Shown here: piece after piece, positions 21,157 to 28,839 of the stretch
Position numbering within the stretch: the first letter of the stretch is position 1
Layout: the number at the start of each line of letters is the position of its first letter
From: Minwuia thermotolerans
GTDB lineage: Bacteria > Pseudomonadota > Alphaproteobacteria > Minwuiales > Minwuiaceae
Reading direction: 5' to 3'
Length of the DNA: 50,247 bases
NCBI GenBank assembly: GCA_021604565.1
Contig: BQJF01000023.1
Span: 1-50,247 of the forward strand
Position numbers and translations under genes: made by a program
Notes under the pieces: generated by a model
What the model was told of the DNA's origin: nothing
The model's input: the letters and a program-made list of their open reading frames with translations, nothing else
The model's database searches: none

Positions 21157-21870
21157 TCATGGCGATGCAGGCGCTGTTGTGGGCCGCGTGGTCTCCCGGC
21201 TGCGTCCGGGTGGCCTCTTGCCGGTCTGTGGCCGCTCAGAGGCCCCCACAACGCCGTTCTCGCGCCATCGGGCAGTCGGACCCAGTGATTCCGAGAAACC
21301 GCAACGCTTGCCCTCTATCGCCCCCTCATTGGTTCGGATGACACGGAAGTCTTTGGCGGCTTCGGCATCGCATCCTTTGAGCATGTACCGAACAATGCCT
21401 GCCCTGGCCTCCCGGCTGTCATAGACGCATTTGGACTTCACCACGCCCTTGCCCCACCGTGTGCCGGTTCGGGCAATCCAGCCGCGTTGCAGTTCGCTGA
21501 ACCGCTTCTCCAGTTCAGTGGGCAGGTGGATGAGCAGATGCACGTGCTCATCCTTGTGCGCCGGGTTCTCGATCACCCAGATGCAGACCAGCGGAACGCC
21601 CTGGGTGTTGAGCCAATCCGATGCAGCTTTCAGGTACAGACCCAGCGCCTCAATGGTTCGCATCGGGCAGAGGTTGGCGGCGAATGCGATGGTCACGAAG
21701 CGATTGAGCCGCCGCCCGGTACTGGCAGCATGGGCTTCGGCCAGGATCAGCGGTTCCGCCTTCGCGATGGCGATCTCGGTTGAAGTGACAAGCCGACTGG
21801 CCTCGCGACGTTTGATCCTGCCGAACTTGCCCCGCTTTCGGCCACGGGATTGCTGGACAGGGGCGCTCAC
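21157..21870 (-). CDS. HUH-type rolling-circle replication initiator-like protein
   Basis: The 237-aa protein contains the marks of an HUH endonuclease. H109-V-H111 lies in EHVHLLIHLP, in which two histidines flank a hydrophobic residue, with another H at 115. A YxxK motif follows as Y162-M-L-K165 in GIVRYMLKG. These correspond to Rep motifs II (metal binding) and III (nicking tyrosine). The N-terminus is strongly basic (RGRKRGKFGRIKRRE). Such proteins nick one strand at a hairpin origin to start rolling-circle replication or transfer. The start is GTG at 21870, overlapping the stop of the 95-aa ORF by four bases. A structured hairpin lies 70-110 bases upstream. Function is inferred from motifs only; a relaxase or REP-type role is possible. 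Confidence 0.72.
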   Translation of the reverse strand: MSAPVQQSRGRKRGKFGRIKRREASRLVTSTEIAIAKAEPLILAEAHAASTGRRLNRFVTIAFAANLCPMRTIEALGLYLKAASDWLNTQGVPLVCIWVIENPAHKDEHVHLLIHLPTELEKRFSELQRGWIARTGTRWGKGVVKSKCVYDSREARAGIVRYMLKGCDAEAAKDFRVIRTNEGAIEGKRCGFSESLGPTARWRENGVVGASERPQTGKRPPGRSRETTRPTTAPASP

Positions 21871-22154
21871 GGAAACACCGCCCGGACAGCAGCCGAGAAG
21901 GCCAACGGTAGAATGATGGTTGCCGGGTCCAGTGTGCAGAGGCTGGAGCCCTTTACTACATAAAGAGAGGTTCGCCAGCGTTGGGGCTTGATGCCTGTGG
22001 TCCGCCGTGGCTGTGAGGCCCGGTTTTCAAGGGGTTCGCTGGCAAGGCGACTGCCTGGCGCTGGTTCGGGCAATCGCAAGTTTGCAGAACGATGCGCGGG
22101 CCATGAATCCGCAACGGTTCTCGACCTGCCTTGCAGGTGAACCACGGCGCTCAT
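21867..22154 (-). CDS. Small ORF tiled between alpA and the Rep-like gene (95 aa)
   Basis: I do not recognise the product. Support comes from arrangement: its ATG overlaps the AlpA stop (ATGA at 22154-22151) and its stop overlaps the GTG start of the Rep-like gene (GTGA at 21870-21867). That would make a fully coupled three-gene run. The protein is rich in Arg, Pro and Ser in the first 60 residues and hydrophobic at the C-terminus (TIILPLAFSAAVRAVF). The same DNA contains a nested hairpin, so it may instead be a non-coding replication region that happens to stay open. Confidence 0.42.
   Translation of the reverse strand: MSAVVHLQGRSRTVADSWPAHRSANLRLPEPAPGSRLASEPLENRASQPRRTTGIKPQRWRTSLYVVKGSSLCTLDPATIILPLAFSAAVRAVFP
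21942..21979 (-). other. Nested hairpin upstream of the Rep-like gene (candidate nick site)
   Basis: An inner perfect hairpin CTTTA-CTACA-TAAAG (21951-21965) is framed by outer complementary GCTGG (21942-21946) and CCAGC (21975-21979). It is 72-109 bases upstream of the HUH protein start. HUH initiators typically cut in or next to such a loop, so this is a candidate double-strand origin. That role is an inference. Confidence 0.4.
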
Positions 22155-22348
22155 TCAGACGCCGCCTGATCGCGTTCCGCGATGCGCTGTTCAATCCATT
22201 CGTTCACTTCGTCACCGCACCAGCGCTTGCCGCGCAGTCCGATGGGAACGGGTTTCGGGAAGGTGCCGTCAGCAACCTTCGCGTAGATGGTGGAGCGGGC
22301 AAGCCCGGTCCTGACTTCCACTTCGCCGCGCCGGATCAGTTTTCTCAA
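22151..22348 (-). CDS. AlpA family transcriptional regulator / excisionase-like
   Basis: The 65-aa protein is a small MerR-like winged-helix DNA-binding protein of the AlpA group. It has the typical layout EVEVRTGLARSTIYAKV, then GTFPKPVPIG and RWCGDEVNEWI. AlpA proteins activate or direct excision of P4-like islands, and here the protein sits directly downstream of the integrase on the same strand. The start is TTG at 22348, chosen because an AGGAG ribosome-binding site lies about 8 bases upstream and no better ATG is in frame. It overlaps the next ORF by four bases. Confidence 0.88.
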   Translation of the reverse strand: MRKLIRRGEVEVRTGLARSTIYAKVADGTFPKPVPIGLRGKRWCGDEVNEWIEQRIAERDQAASE

Positions 22349-22576
22349 TGCACAATCTCCTTATCCTGTGCTGTTCCCGGTGTTGCCTCATGACTTTCTC
22401 CCTTTTTTGAAACCGGCGGGCATTCCCCACCGGCTGCGCCGGGGTCCCGGCACGTCCACTATGTTCCATATATGTTCTGAGGAATGCAAGCCGAAATCGG
22501 CCCGCGAAGGAGCAGTGGTGGTATCTCGCCGCCTTTTCTGTGGGCGAAAGATACAAGATGTTGTGGTTTCGGGCAG
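22349..22576. other. Control region between integrase and alpA
   Basis: This 228-base gap upstream of alpA includes a locally AT-rich spot at 22460-22480 with direct repeats of GAACATA on the minus strand and an 8-bp palindrome CATATATG. It may hold the alpA promoter or a binding site for AlpA itself. No gene is seen. Confidence 0.35.
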
Positions 22577-23812
22577 TTACCGCTGGCTGCGGATCGGCGT
22601 GACGTTCGCAGCGGCTTGCGGCATGGCGCAGTAGTCCGCCCATTCGGCCATCAGGCGCGTGCGCTTCTCGAACATGTCGCCGCGCCGGTAAGCGGCCTCC
22701 GTCTTGTTCGCCACCGTGTGTGCCAGCGCCATTTCGGCTACGTCACCGGCATAGGCAGTCTGTTCCGCCACCCAGTCACGGAAGGTGGAGCGGAAGCCAT
22801 GTGCAGTAATGTCGGCACGATCCATCCGACGCAGGATCATGCCGAAGGCCATGCCGCTCAGCGGATGCCCCGGCTTCTGTCCGGGGAAGATGAAGCCCTC
22901 TTTGCCGAAGTCTTCCCCCATCTGCTTGATGATCTGGACGGCGCGAGCCGACAGGGGAACATGGTGCTCGGTTCCAGCCTTCATGCGGTCAGCCGGGATC
23001 GTCCAGACACCCTCGTCCAGATCGAACTCATTCCACGAGGCATTCAGCACTTCGCCAGACCGTGCTGCCGTGAGAATGGCGAACTCCAGCGCCCGCGCCG
23101 CAACAGCTTCTCGCGCCCTCAGATCGTCCATGAAAGCCGCAACATCCCGGTAGTGCAGTGCCGCATGATGCTTGACCTTCTGCACCTTGCTGCGGGCTGG
23201 CAGTGACGTTGACAGATGCCCTTTCCACCGCGCCGGGTTGTCGCCCTGCCGGTAGCCACGCGTTGTGGCCCAATCGAGAATGTTCTCGATCCGGGACCGA
23301 ACGCGGGAGGCTGTCTCCGTCTTGGTCTGCCAGATCGGTTCAACAATTTTCAACACCAGCCCGGTATCAATCGCGGCGATGCTCAGGTCACCGATCACCG
23401 GATAGGCATAGGTCTCCAGCGTCGAAGTCCATTGCGCCGCATGCTTGGCGTTCTTCCAGCCGGGACTGTATGCGGCGATGTACTGTTCAGCCGCCTTCCG
23501 AAAGGTGATCGCCTTCGCCTCTGCCAGCGCACGGGCCTGCCTCTCCGACTGTCGCGCCTCGATAGGGTCCAGACCTTCCCGGATCGTCCGTTGCGCGTCC
23601 AGCGCCTTCTCACGGGCCATGGCAAGGGGAACCACCGCCACCGGACCCAGCCCCATTGCCCGCGCCTTGCCGTCACGCATGTACCGCACCAGCCAGGACT
23701 TGCTGCCACCTGCCGCGATCTGGAGATAGAGCCCGTTGCCATCGGCATACTTGCCCGGCTTGCTCATGGTCTCGATCTGCCGCACCGTCAGCTTGTTCGC
23801 CGTCCTGGCCAT
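22577..23812 (-). CDS. Tyrosine-type site-specific integrase (P4-like, DUF4102 N-terminus)
   Basis: The 411-aa recombinase has the N-terminal arm-binding DUF4102 region (YADGNGLYLQIAAGGSKSW), a central core-binding domain (about 100-190) and a catalytic domain. The catalytic residues are R251 (AARSGEV), H338 and R341 (HGFRS), H365 (LAHTV) and the nucleophile Y375 (AAYRRGD). P4-like integrases insert elements into the 3' ends of tRNA genes, matching the 17-bp att duplication at tRNA-Ser. The open frame extends to 23875, but ATG 23812 after GGAGCGCGAAC gives the conserved MARTANKLT start. The gene is at the end of the element away from the tRNA, 156 bases from the right att copy. Confidence 0.95.
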   Translation of the reverse strand: MARTANKLTVRQIETMSKPGKYADGNGLYLQIAAGGSKSWLVRYMRDGKARAMGLGPVAVVPLAMAREKALDAQRTIREGLDPIEARQSERQARALAEAKAITFRKAAEQYIAAYSPGWKNAKHAAQWTSTLETYAYPVIGDLSIAAIDTGLVLKIVEPIWQTKTETASRVRSRIENILDWATTRGYRQGDNPARWKGHLSTSLPARSKVQKVKHHAALHYRDVAAFMDDLRAREAVAARALEFAILTAARSGEVLNASWNEFDLDEGVWTIPADRMKAGTEHHVPLSARAVQIIKQMGEDFGKEGFIFPGQKPGHPLSGMAFGMILRRMDRADITAHGFRSTFRDWVAEQTAYAGDVAEMALAHTVANKTEAAYRRGDMFEKRTRLMAEWADYCAMPQAAANVTPIRSQR

Positions 23813-23967
23813 GTTCGCGCTCCGTTGACTCACAACTCTACCCACAAACATGGGGCAGATCATGCAGGATCGCAATAGACCTTCCTGGACTCTGTAGAGG
23901 GAAAAACACCATATCTCAGTGCATTACGAGTCCATCGCCAGACGCCGCTGGACCTTGGTTTGGCGGA

Positions 23968-23984
23968 CCCTCCCTCCGCCACTT
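23968..23984. other. Attachment site, right end of element
   Basis: An exact 17-bp copy of the tRNA-Ser 3' end, CCCTCCCTCCGCCACTT. Only this part of the tRNA is duplicated. It marks where chromosomal DNA resumes, 64 bases before the exchanger gene stop. Confidence 0.9.
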
Positions 23985-24047
23985 CATTGATCCCGAGGCC
24001 GTTTGCTGGACTCGCGTTTCCGATGGATCGCCGGGTCATGGGGGCCG

Positions 24048-25103
24048 TCAACCGGACCCAATGGTTGTCTGCAGGGTAGTCGCGCCCGCGTAGATCAGCA
24101 GGATCGCCAGACTCTCGAAGCCGATGCGGCCTGGTCCCGCGCGCTGCCGGAGGACCAGACCAGCAAGAAGGATGGCGGTCATGAGGATGGAGACAACTGT
24201 CCAGAAATGACTGTCCAGACCAACCGCGTGATAGAGCGAGCCATCCCGGTAGAAGACATCCGCCGCCGTCAGGAACAGCGTGTCGAACGTGTTGCCGCCG
24301 ATGATTCCACCAATGGCGAGTTGCAGCGCTCCGCGGCGGATTGCGGCGAGCGTGGTGACAAGTTCCGGCAGCGAGGTCACCACCGCCGTTGCAAGCGCCC
24401 CCACAAGGGATTCTGACAAGGCAAAGCGTCCGATGGCCTCCACCGATACTCCGGCAATGACCCAGCCCGATGTCCCCATCATGACCACCAGCAGCAGGAA
24501 GACGGCAAGGAGCCGCCACATGCTAGTCCCACCGTCCCGATCCGAAGTCTGTTCCGGCGTATCGGTACGGCTGTATGTCGTCGATACGGGAACCCACATG
24601 GGGTTCTCCCGCAGACGTCGCGTGGCGACCAGTGCGCCGAGATAGGTTACCGGGATCACGAGTGAGATCGGGTGCACCGCCAGCACCGCAAATTCCTGAA
24701 GGCTGACGGCGATCAGCGGCAATGTCAGAAGCACGATCAGGACAATGGACTGGAAGACGTTGGCCAGTTCCGCCCCCGCGTGCTCCAGGTTCGCCTTGCG
24801 GTAGGCCAGGTCGCCGATAGCCAGGAAGGCTGTCTGTGCCGCGATCCCCCCGATGCTGTTGGAGTAAGCCAGTGACGCATGACCGTCGTATGCGGCGGTC
24901 ACGGAGACGACGGTTCCGCCCAGCGACGTCGCCACGCCGAGGAACAGGCCCCCCGCAATCGCTTCACCCAGACCGGTGCGGTCCGCAAGTTCATCGGCAA
25001 GGGCGGTCATCCTGAGTCCGCTGGAAAGCACGATCATTGCGGCAACTGCGAAAGCGGCCAGCAACGCCAGTATCGGCCATTGTGCAAACATCAGTTCCGG
25101 CAC
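24048..25103 (-). CDS. Sodium/calcium exchanger (CaCA) family membrane protein
   Basis: The 351-aa integral membrane protein has about ten hydrophobic segments in two halves joined by a hydrophilic loop (about 165-190). The two inverted alpha-repeats of the Ca2+:cation antiporters are visible: GGLFLGVATSLGGTVVSVTA with YSNSIGG in the first half, and TAVVTSLPELVTTLAAIRRG with GGIIGGNTFDTLF in the second. The canonical E in SLPELVT and N in GGNTFD are kept in the second repeat. The first repeat lacks the matching Glu (SLGGTVV), so transport may be altered. It is the last gene on the minus strand before the tRNA-Ser element. Confidence 0.8.
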   Translation of the reverse strand: MPELMFAQWPILALLAAFAVAAMIVLSSGLRMTALADELADRTGLGEAIAGGLFLGVATSLGGTVVSVTAAYDGHASLAYSNSIGGIAAQTAFLAIGDLAYRKANLEHAGAELANVFQSIVLIVLLTLPLIAVSLQEFAVLAVHPISLVIPVTYLGALVATRRLRENPMWVPVSTTYSRTDTPEQTSDRDGGTSMWRLLAVFLLLVVMMGTSGWVIAGVSVEAIGRFALSESLVGALATAVVTSLPELVTTLAAIRRGALQLAIGGIIGGNTFDTLFLTAADVFYRDGSLYHAVGLDSHFWTVVSILMTAILLAGLVLRQRAGPGRIGFESLAILLIYAGATTLQTTIGSG

Positions 25104-25322
25104 CCCGTACCGCGCTGACGTCCCGAAGACCGCAATGGTCGCGCGTCCCCGCCTGCCAGTGGTTCAAAAGCCTTGATGGGTCTTCCCTGTGTCCGTTCAG
25201 CGCGCTCGGACCCGGCTTCTGACCAGGTCGCGCGGGATTGCCGCCGCGACGTCTATCAGATCGGCGGGCACGCGGCCAGATAGCCTCTCCGGTGAACAAG
25301 CGGCCAGTGAACGACCTCTGCT

Positions 25323-25350
25323 CACGCGCCCATGTCCGACGCGGCGCGTG
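25323..25350 (-). terminator. Hairpin after the receiver gene (possible terminator)
   Basis: A perfect 8-bp stem CACGCGCC/GGCGCGTG with a 12-base loop lies 7 bases past the stop codon of the receiver gene. There is no T-run, so factor-independent termination is uncertain. Confidence 0.4.
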
Positions 25351-25356
25351 GCCTGC

Positions 25357-25731
25357 TCAGGCAAGGACCGCGCGCAGGTCGGCGAGGGAGACCGGCTTCT
25401 GGAGGACGGTGACGCCGGCAATGCCTTTCAGGTCGGCCATGGTGTGCGCGGCGCGGGCATAGTTCGGATTGTAGCCGCTGACCAGCACCAGCCTTCCGCG
25501 ATAGCCTGCATCTGCAAGCCAGTCGACAAGCTCCAGCCCGTCGATGTTGGGCATCACGATATCCAGGACAACAATATCCGGCGCACCCGCTTCATAGGTC
25601 CCGGCGAAATCCTCCGGCCTGCCGACCTCGACCGGCTCCATGCCCATGCCCCTGACCACATCGACGACGATGGCGCGGAAATCGGGTTCGTCGTCACAGA
25701 TCATGACGCGACGCCTGTGCTCACCGGACAT
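25357..25731 (-). CDS. Single-domain response regulator (CheY-like)
   Basis: The 124-aa protein is a receiver domain only. The acidic pocket (CDDEPD), phospho-acceptor D57 (VVLDIVMP), Ser in LVSGYNP and K in LQKPVS are all present, so it should be phosphorylated. It has no output domain. Its ATG lies 11 bases inside the end of the upstream multi-PAS hybrid kinase, so it is co-translated and is the natural partner of that kinase. Confidence 0.92.
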   Translation of the reverse strand: MSGEHRRRVMICDDEPDFRAIVVDVVRGMGMEPVEVGRPEDFAGTYEAGAPDIVVLDIVMPNIDGLELVDWLADAGYRGRLVLVSGYNPNYARAAHTMADLKGIAGVTVLQKPVSLADLRAVLA

Positions 25732-28702
25732 TGCGACCTCCCTCCGCTGCAGATCCGAACCTGCTCAACAGGTCACTTGTCGAAAATGGTTTTGGCATCC
25801 GTGTTGTCCAATGTCCGGTCAAGGGCGCTTCGTCCGCGCCAGTGGTCTCCTGCGGGGTCAGCAGCACTGTTCTGACTTCCGGTCGGTTCAGCGCCACCCA
25901 GTCCCGCAGTTCCTTGCCCGCCGCAGTTGTCGCGAGTTCGTCGGCAAGGACCAGATAGTCCACGTTCCAGGTGAGTTTCAGGAACCCGAGCCCCCTCTCA
26001 GCCTCCATGAACGCCATGACCTCGTGCCCCATGTTCTGCAGGGCATGGGTCAGCACGTTGCGCACGTCGGGCTCAGGGTCAATCACCAGAATGGTTGCCG
26101 GCTCGACACCCTCCCGCATTGTCATGTCGGCGCTCGGGCCGCCGACGGGCTGGCCATCGACACATGGCAGGTGCATCTCGACACGGGTTCCGGACGTCTC
26201 GCCGTCCCTGATCGCAGCGCGCCCGCCGGATTGCTGCGCAAAGCCGTAGACCATGGCCAGGCCGAGCCCGCTGCCCTTGCCGACACCCTTCGTCGTGAAA
26301 AAGGGCTCGAAGGCTCGGGCACGTACATCGTCAGGCATTCCCGCCCCGCTGTCGGTGACTGAGATCACTACCTCCCCGGCCTTCGTCGCAGGGCACACGG
26401 CGATCCGGATATCGCCGCCCTCCGGCATGGCATCTCGTGCGTTGAGGGCCAGGTTCAGGATCGCCGTCTCGAACTGTGCCGGGTCGGAGCGGACGAACAA
26501 CCCGGGTTCACCATCCAGATGCAGGCGGATTCCCTGCCCGATGGCGCGGGTGATCATGCTGAGCGCCGCAGTGGCACATACATAGGGGTCAAAGACTTCC
26601 ATCGTCACGGGGCGCTGGCGCGCGAAGCTCAGCAGCCGTGCCGTCAGATCGCGCCCCCGGTCCGATGCCCTGCGTGCCGACTGGATAAGCTGCTCCTGCC
26701 GGGTATCCAGGCCGGACGATTCTCCCAGCAGTTCCAGATTGCCGGAGATGACAGCAATCAGGTTATTGAAATCATGGGCAATACCGCCGGTGAGCTGGCC
26801 CACGGCCTCCATCTTCTGGGCCTGGCGCAACTGCTGCTCCGCGGCACGCAGTTCCGACAGGTCGCGCATGGTGCCGATATACTTTCGTGCACCGCCAACG
26901 ATCGCCTCCCCGACGCAGACCTCCGCAAGGAAGTAGGTGCCGTCCTTGCGCACGGCCCTGAACTCGATGTTGCGCCCAAGGAAACGCCGTTCACCACCGG
27001 TCATGGCATCGCGCACAGCCTGTCGATGGGGCAACGCCTCCTCCGGGTTCAGCAACAGGAATGAATCCTTGCCGATCACCTCATCCGCCATATAGCCGAA
27101 GGCTTCCTCCGCCGCCGGATTGAAAGATTCGATGATTCCGTGCTCGTCGGTGCGCACGATGGCAAGACGCGCGGCGTCAAGCGTTGCCGCCATCAGTTCC
27201 TGGTAGGTATGGGCCTGAGTCTGGTCCAGGCCGATGTTGCAGACACCGGCCAGGACACCCTGCTTCGCGAACACCGGGAACCTGATGGCCCGTATGGGCA
27301 GGGTACGTCCACCTGCAGCCTGCAGCATGATGTCTTCATCGAATGTCCCCTGTTCCTCGAAGACCAGTTCCTCGATCTCCCGGGTTCGCCCCGATTCCCG
27401 ATAGTTCGGCAGTTCCTCGAAACGCTTGTCCATCGCTTCCGCCTCGGAATGACCGATCCAGTCCTCCGCAATGGGATTCAGCATCTTCACGCGCCTGTCA
27501 CTGTCGCGGTAGGTGAAGGCAATCGGTGCATGATCGACGATCGCGCGCAGCATCTGTGCCGTCCGCCTGGCCTCGGCCTCCGCCACCTTCAGTGCTTCCT
27601 GGGCCTGCCACTCGGTGGTGATGTCGAGGGTGAAATTCGCCACGCCCAGCAGGGCGCGTGACTTGTCGCGCACCGGAAACCGGATTGCCCTGATCCGTCG
27701 GGCACCGGCCTTCGGGTCAAAGGCAAAGGTCGCCTGCCGCTCGACCTTGCCCACGCGAATGGCCTCATCATCCATGATCTGGCACCATTGCGCGGCTTCC
27801 GGCGCCGCGAAATCCGCCGCACGGCGCCCGATGATCTTCTCGACGGGCTGTTGCCACTGGCTGGCATTTTCCCTGTTGACCAGTTCGAACCTTCCGTCAG
27901 GGTCACGAAATGCAAAGCCGAGCGGGGCGTGTTCCATGACCGCCGTCAGCAGGGCCTCCGTCCGTTGTGAACGAGCCTCGTTCTCCAGCTTCTCGCTCTG
28001 GTCGATCACTGTCGTGAAGAAGGCCTCCTTGCCCTGGAACGTGGTCTTGACGGAATAGATGTTGGTCGGAATGACGACGCCATCCCATCGCCGCAACGGA
28101 ACTTCCATGCCGTTGAGCAGCCCGGTTTCGCGCATGTTGCTCAGGGCGCGGGCCCGATCTGCCGGGTCCTGATAAAGGGCTTCGACCTTCATGCCGACCA
28201 GGTCCCGGCCCTTGGGCTGAAACAGGTCTCGCGCCCGAAGGTTCGCGAATGCGTAACGTCCCGCGATGATCATCAGGATCGGCAGCGGCGCATGCTCCAG
28301 GAACCTCTGCATCAGTTGTTCCGTCTCATCGCGCTCGGTGATGGCCTGGTTGCGGTCGGTTACGTCATTGACCGAAAAGGCCACCGCAGGCGCACCGCCC
28401 CACTCGACGGTGAAACCGACCATCTCGACATCGATCTCCCTGCCGTCCTGGCGGAGACCGCGAAAGGACAGACGCTCCTGAATCCGGTCGCCCTGCAACC
28501 GGCGCCTTGCAAGATTCTGCGCCCGGGCGCGTTCGGCCGGAACCAGCAGGTCGAAGGGATCCATGCCGATCATGGTGCCGCCTGCGTGGCCATAGATGCG
28601 TTCCGCAGCCGCGTTCGCATACATGACCGCCGAGTTCTGGTGAACGATGATACCATCGAGGGTCTGCTCCACGATGGTACGGAAAATGGTATTGTCAGAC
28701 AT
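25721..28702 (-). CDS. Multi-PAS hybrid sensor histidine kinase with C-terminal receiver
   Basis: The 993-aa protein has no membrane segments and is probably a cytoplasmic sensor. At least five PAS-like repeats occupy about 1-115, 125-240, 255-375, 385-500 and 510-625; several start with a [10 protein letters not shown] or EHAPLGFAF type phrase. The kinase core follows: H643 in [10 protein letters not shown], an N-box in [10 protein letters not shown], and G-boxes in [17 protein letters not shown]-terminal receiver (about 870-985) keeps the central Asp (LVLADEL) and Lys (MPKPF) but has DPEPD in place of the usual DDEPD. The open frame runs to 28846, but ATG 28702 follows GGAAGAG and gives a natural [10 protein letters not shown] start. 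It overlaps the downstream receiver gene. Confidence 0.93.
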   Translation of the reverse strand: MSDNTIFRTIVEQTLDGIIVHQNSAVMYANAAAERIYGHAGGTMIGMDPFDLLVPAERARAQNLARRRLQGDRIQERLSFRGLRQDGREIDVEMVGFTVEWGGAPAVAFSVNDVTDRNQAITERDETEQLMQRFLEHAPLPILMIIAGRYAFANLRARDLFQPKGRDLVGMKVEALYQDPADRARALSNMRETGLLNGMEVPLRRWDGVVIPTNIYSVKTTFQGKEAFFTTVIDQSEKLENEARSQRTEALLTAVMEHAPLGFAFRDPDGRFELVNRENASQWQQPVEKIIGRRAADFAAPEAAQWCQIMDDEAIRVGKVERQATFAFDPKAGARRIRAIRFPVRDKSRALLGVANFTLDITTEWQAQEALKVAEAEARRTAQMLRAIVDHAPIAFTYRDSDRRVKMLNPIAEDWIGHSEAEAMDKRFEELPNYRESGRTREIEELVFEEQGTFDEDIMLQAAGGRTLPIRAIRFPVFAKQGVLAGVCNIGLDQTQAHTYQELMAATLDAARLAIVRTDEHGIIESFNPAAEEAFGYMADEVIGKDSFLLLNPEEALPHRQAVRDAMTGGERRFLGRNIEFRAVRKDGTYFLAEVCVGEAIVGGARKYIGTMRDLSELRAAEQQLRQAQKMEAVGQLTGGIAHDFNNLIAVISGNLELLGESSGLDTRQEQLIQSARRASDRGRDLTARLLSFARQRPVTMEVFDPYVCATAALSMITRAIGQGIRLHLDGEPGLFVRSDPAQFETAILNLALNARDAMPEGGDIRIAVCPATKAGEVVISVTDSGAGMPDDVRARAFEPFFTTKGVGKGSGLGLAMVYGFAQQSGGRAAIRDGETSGTRVEMHLPCVDGQPVGGPSADMTMREGVEPATILVIDPEPDVRNVLTHALQNMGHEVMAFMEAERGLGFLKLTWNVDYLVLADELATTAAGKELRDWVALNRPEVRTVLLTPQETTGADEAPLTGHWTTRMPKPFSTSDLLSRFGSAAEGGRNVR

Positions 28703-28839
28703 GCTCAACTCTTCCCAAGCCACCGGTTGGATGTGTCTCGACCAGCGGGGTCCGGCAATGACGTTCGCACATCCTTCGTTAACTTTGGGTTCGTTGTTGC
28801 CATGCCATGACACTGCCGGGAAGCACTGGTGGAGCAGGC

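Larger units (their letters stand above)
16734..23984. mobile_element. Integrated element at tRNA-Ser(GGA), about 7.25 kb
   Basis: A 17-bp direct repeat bounds the segment: CCCTCCCTCCGCCACTT at 16734-16750 (tRNA-Ser 3' end plus flank) and again at 23968-23984. Between the copies lie, all on the minus strand, a tyrosine integrase, an AlpA regulator, a 95-aa ORF, an HUH Rep-like protein, a Zn-ribbon-like protein and a restriction-modification enzyme. Just inside the left end the DNA becomes very AT-rich (about 16750-16810), and the restriction gene looks less GC-rich than its surroundings. No conjugation or phage structural genes are present. Confidence 0.92.
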
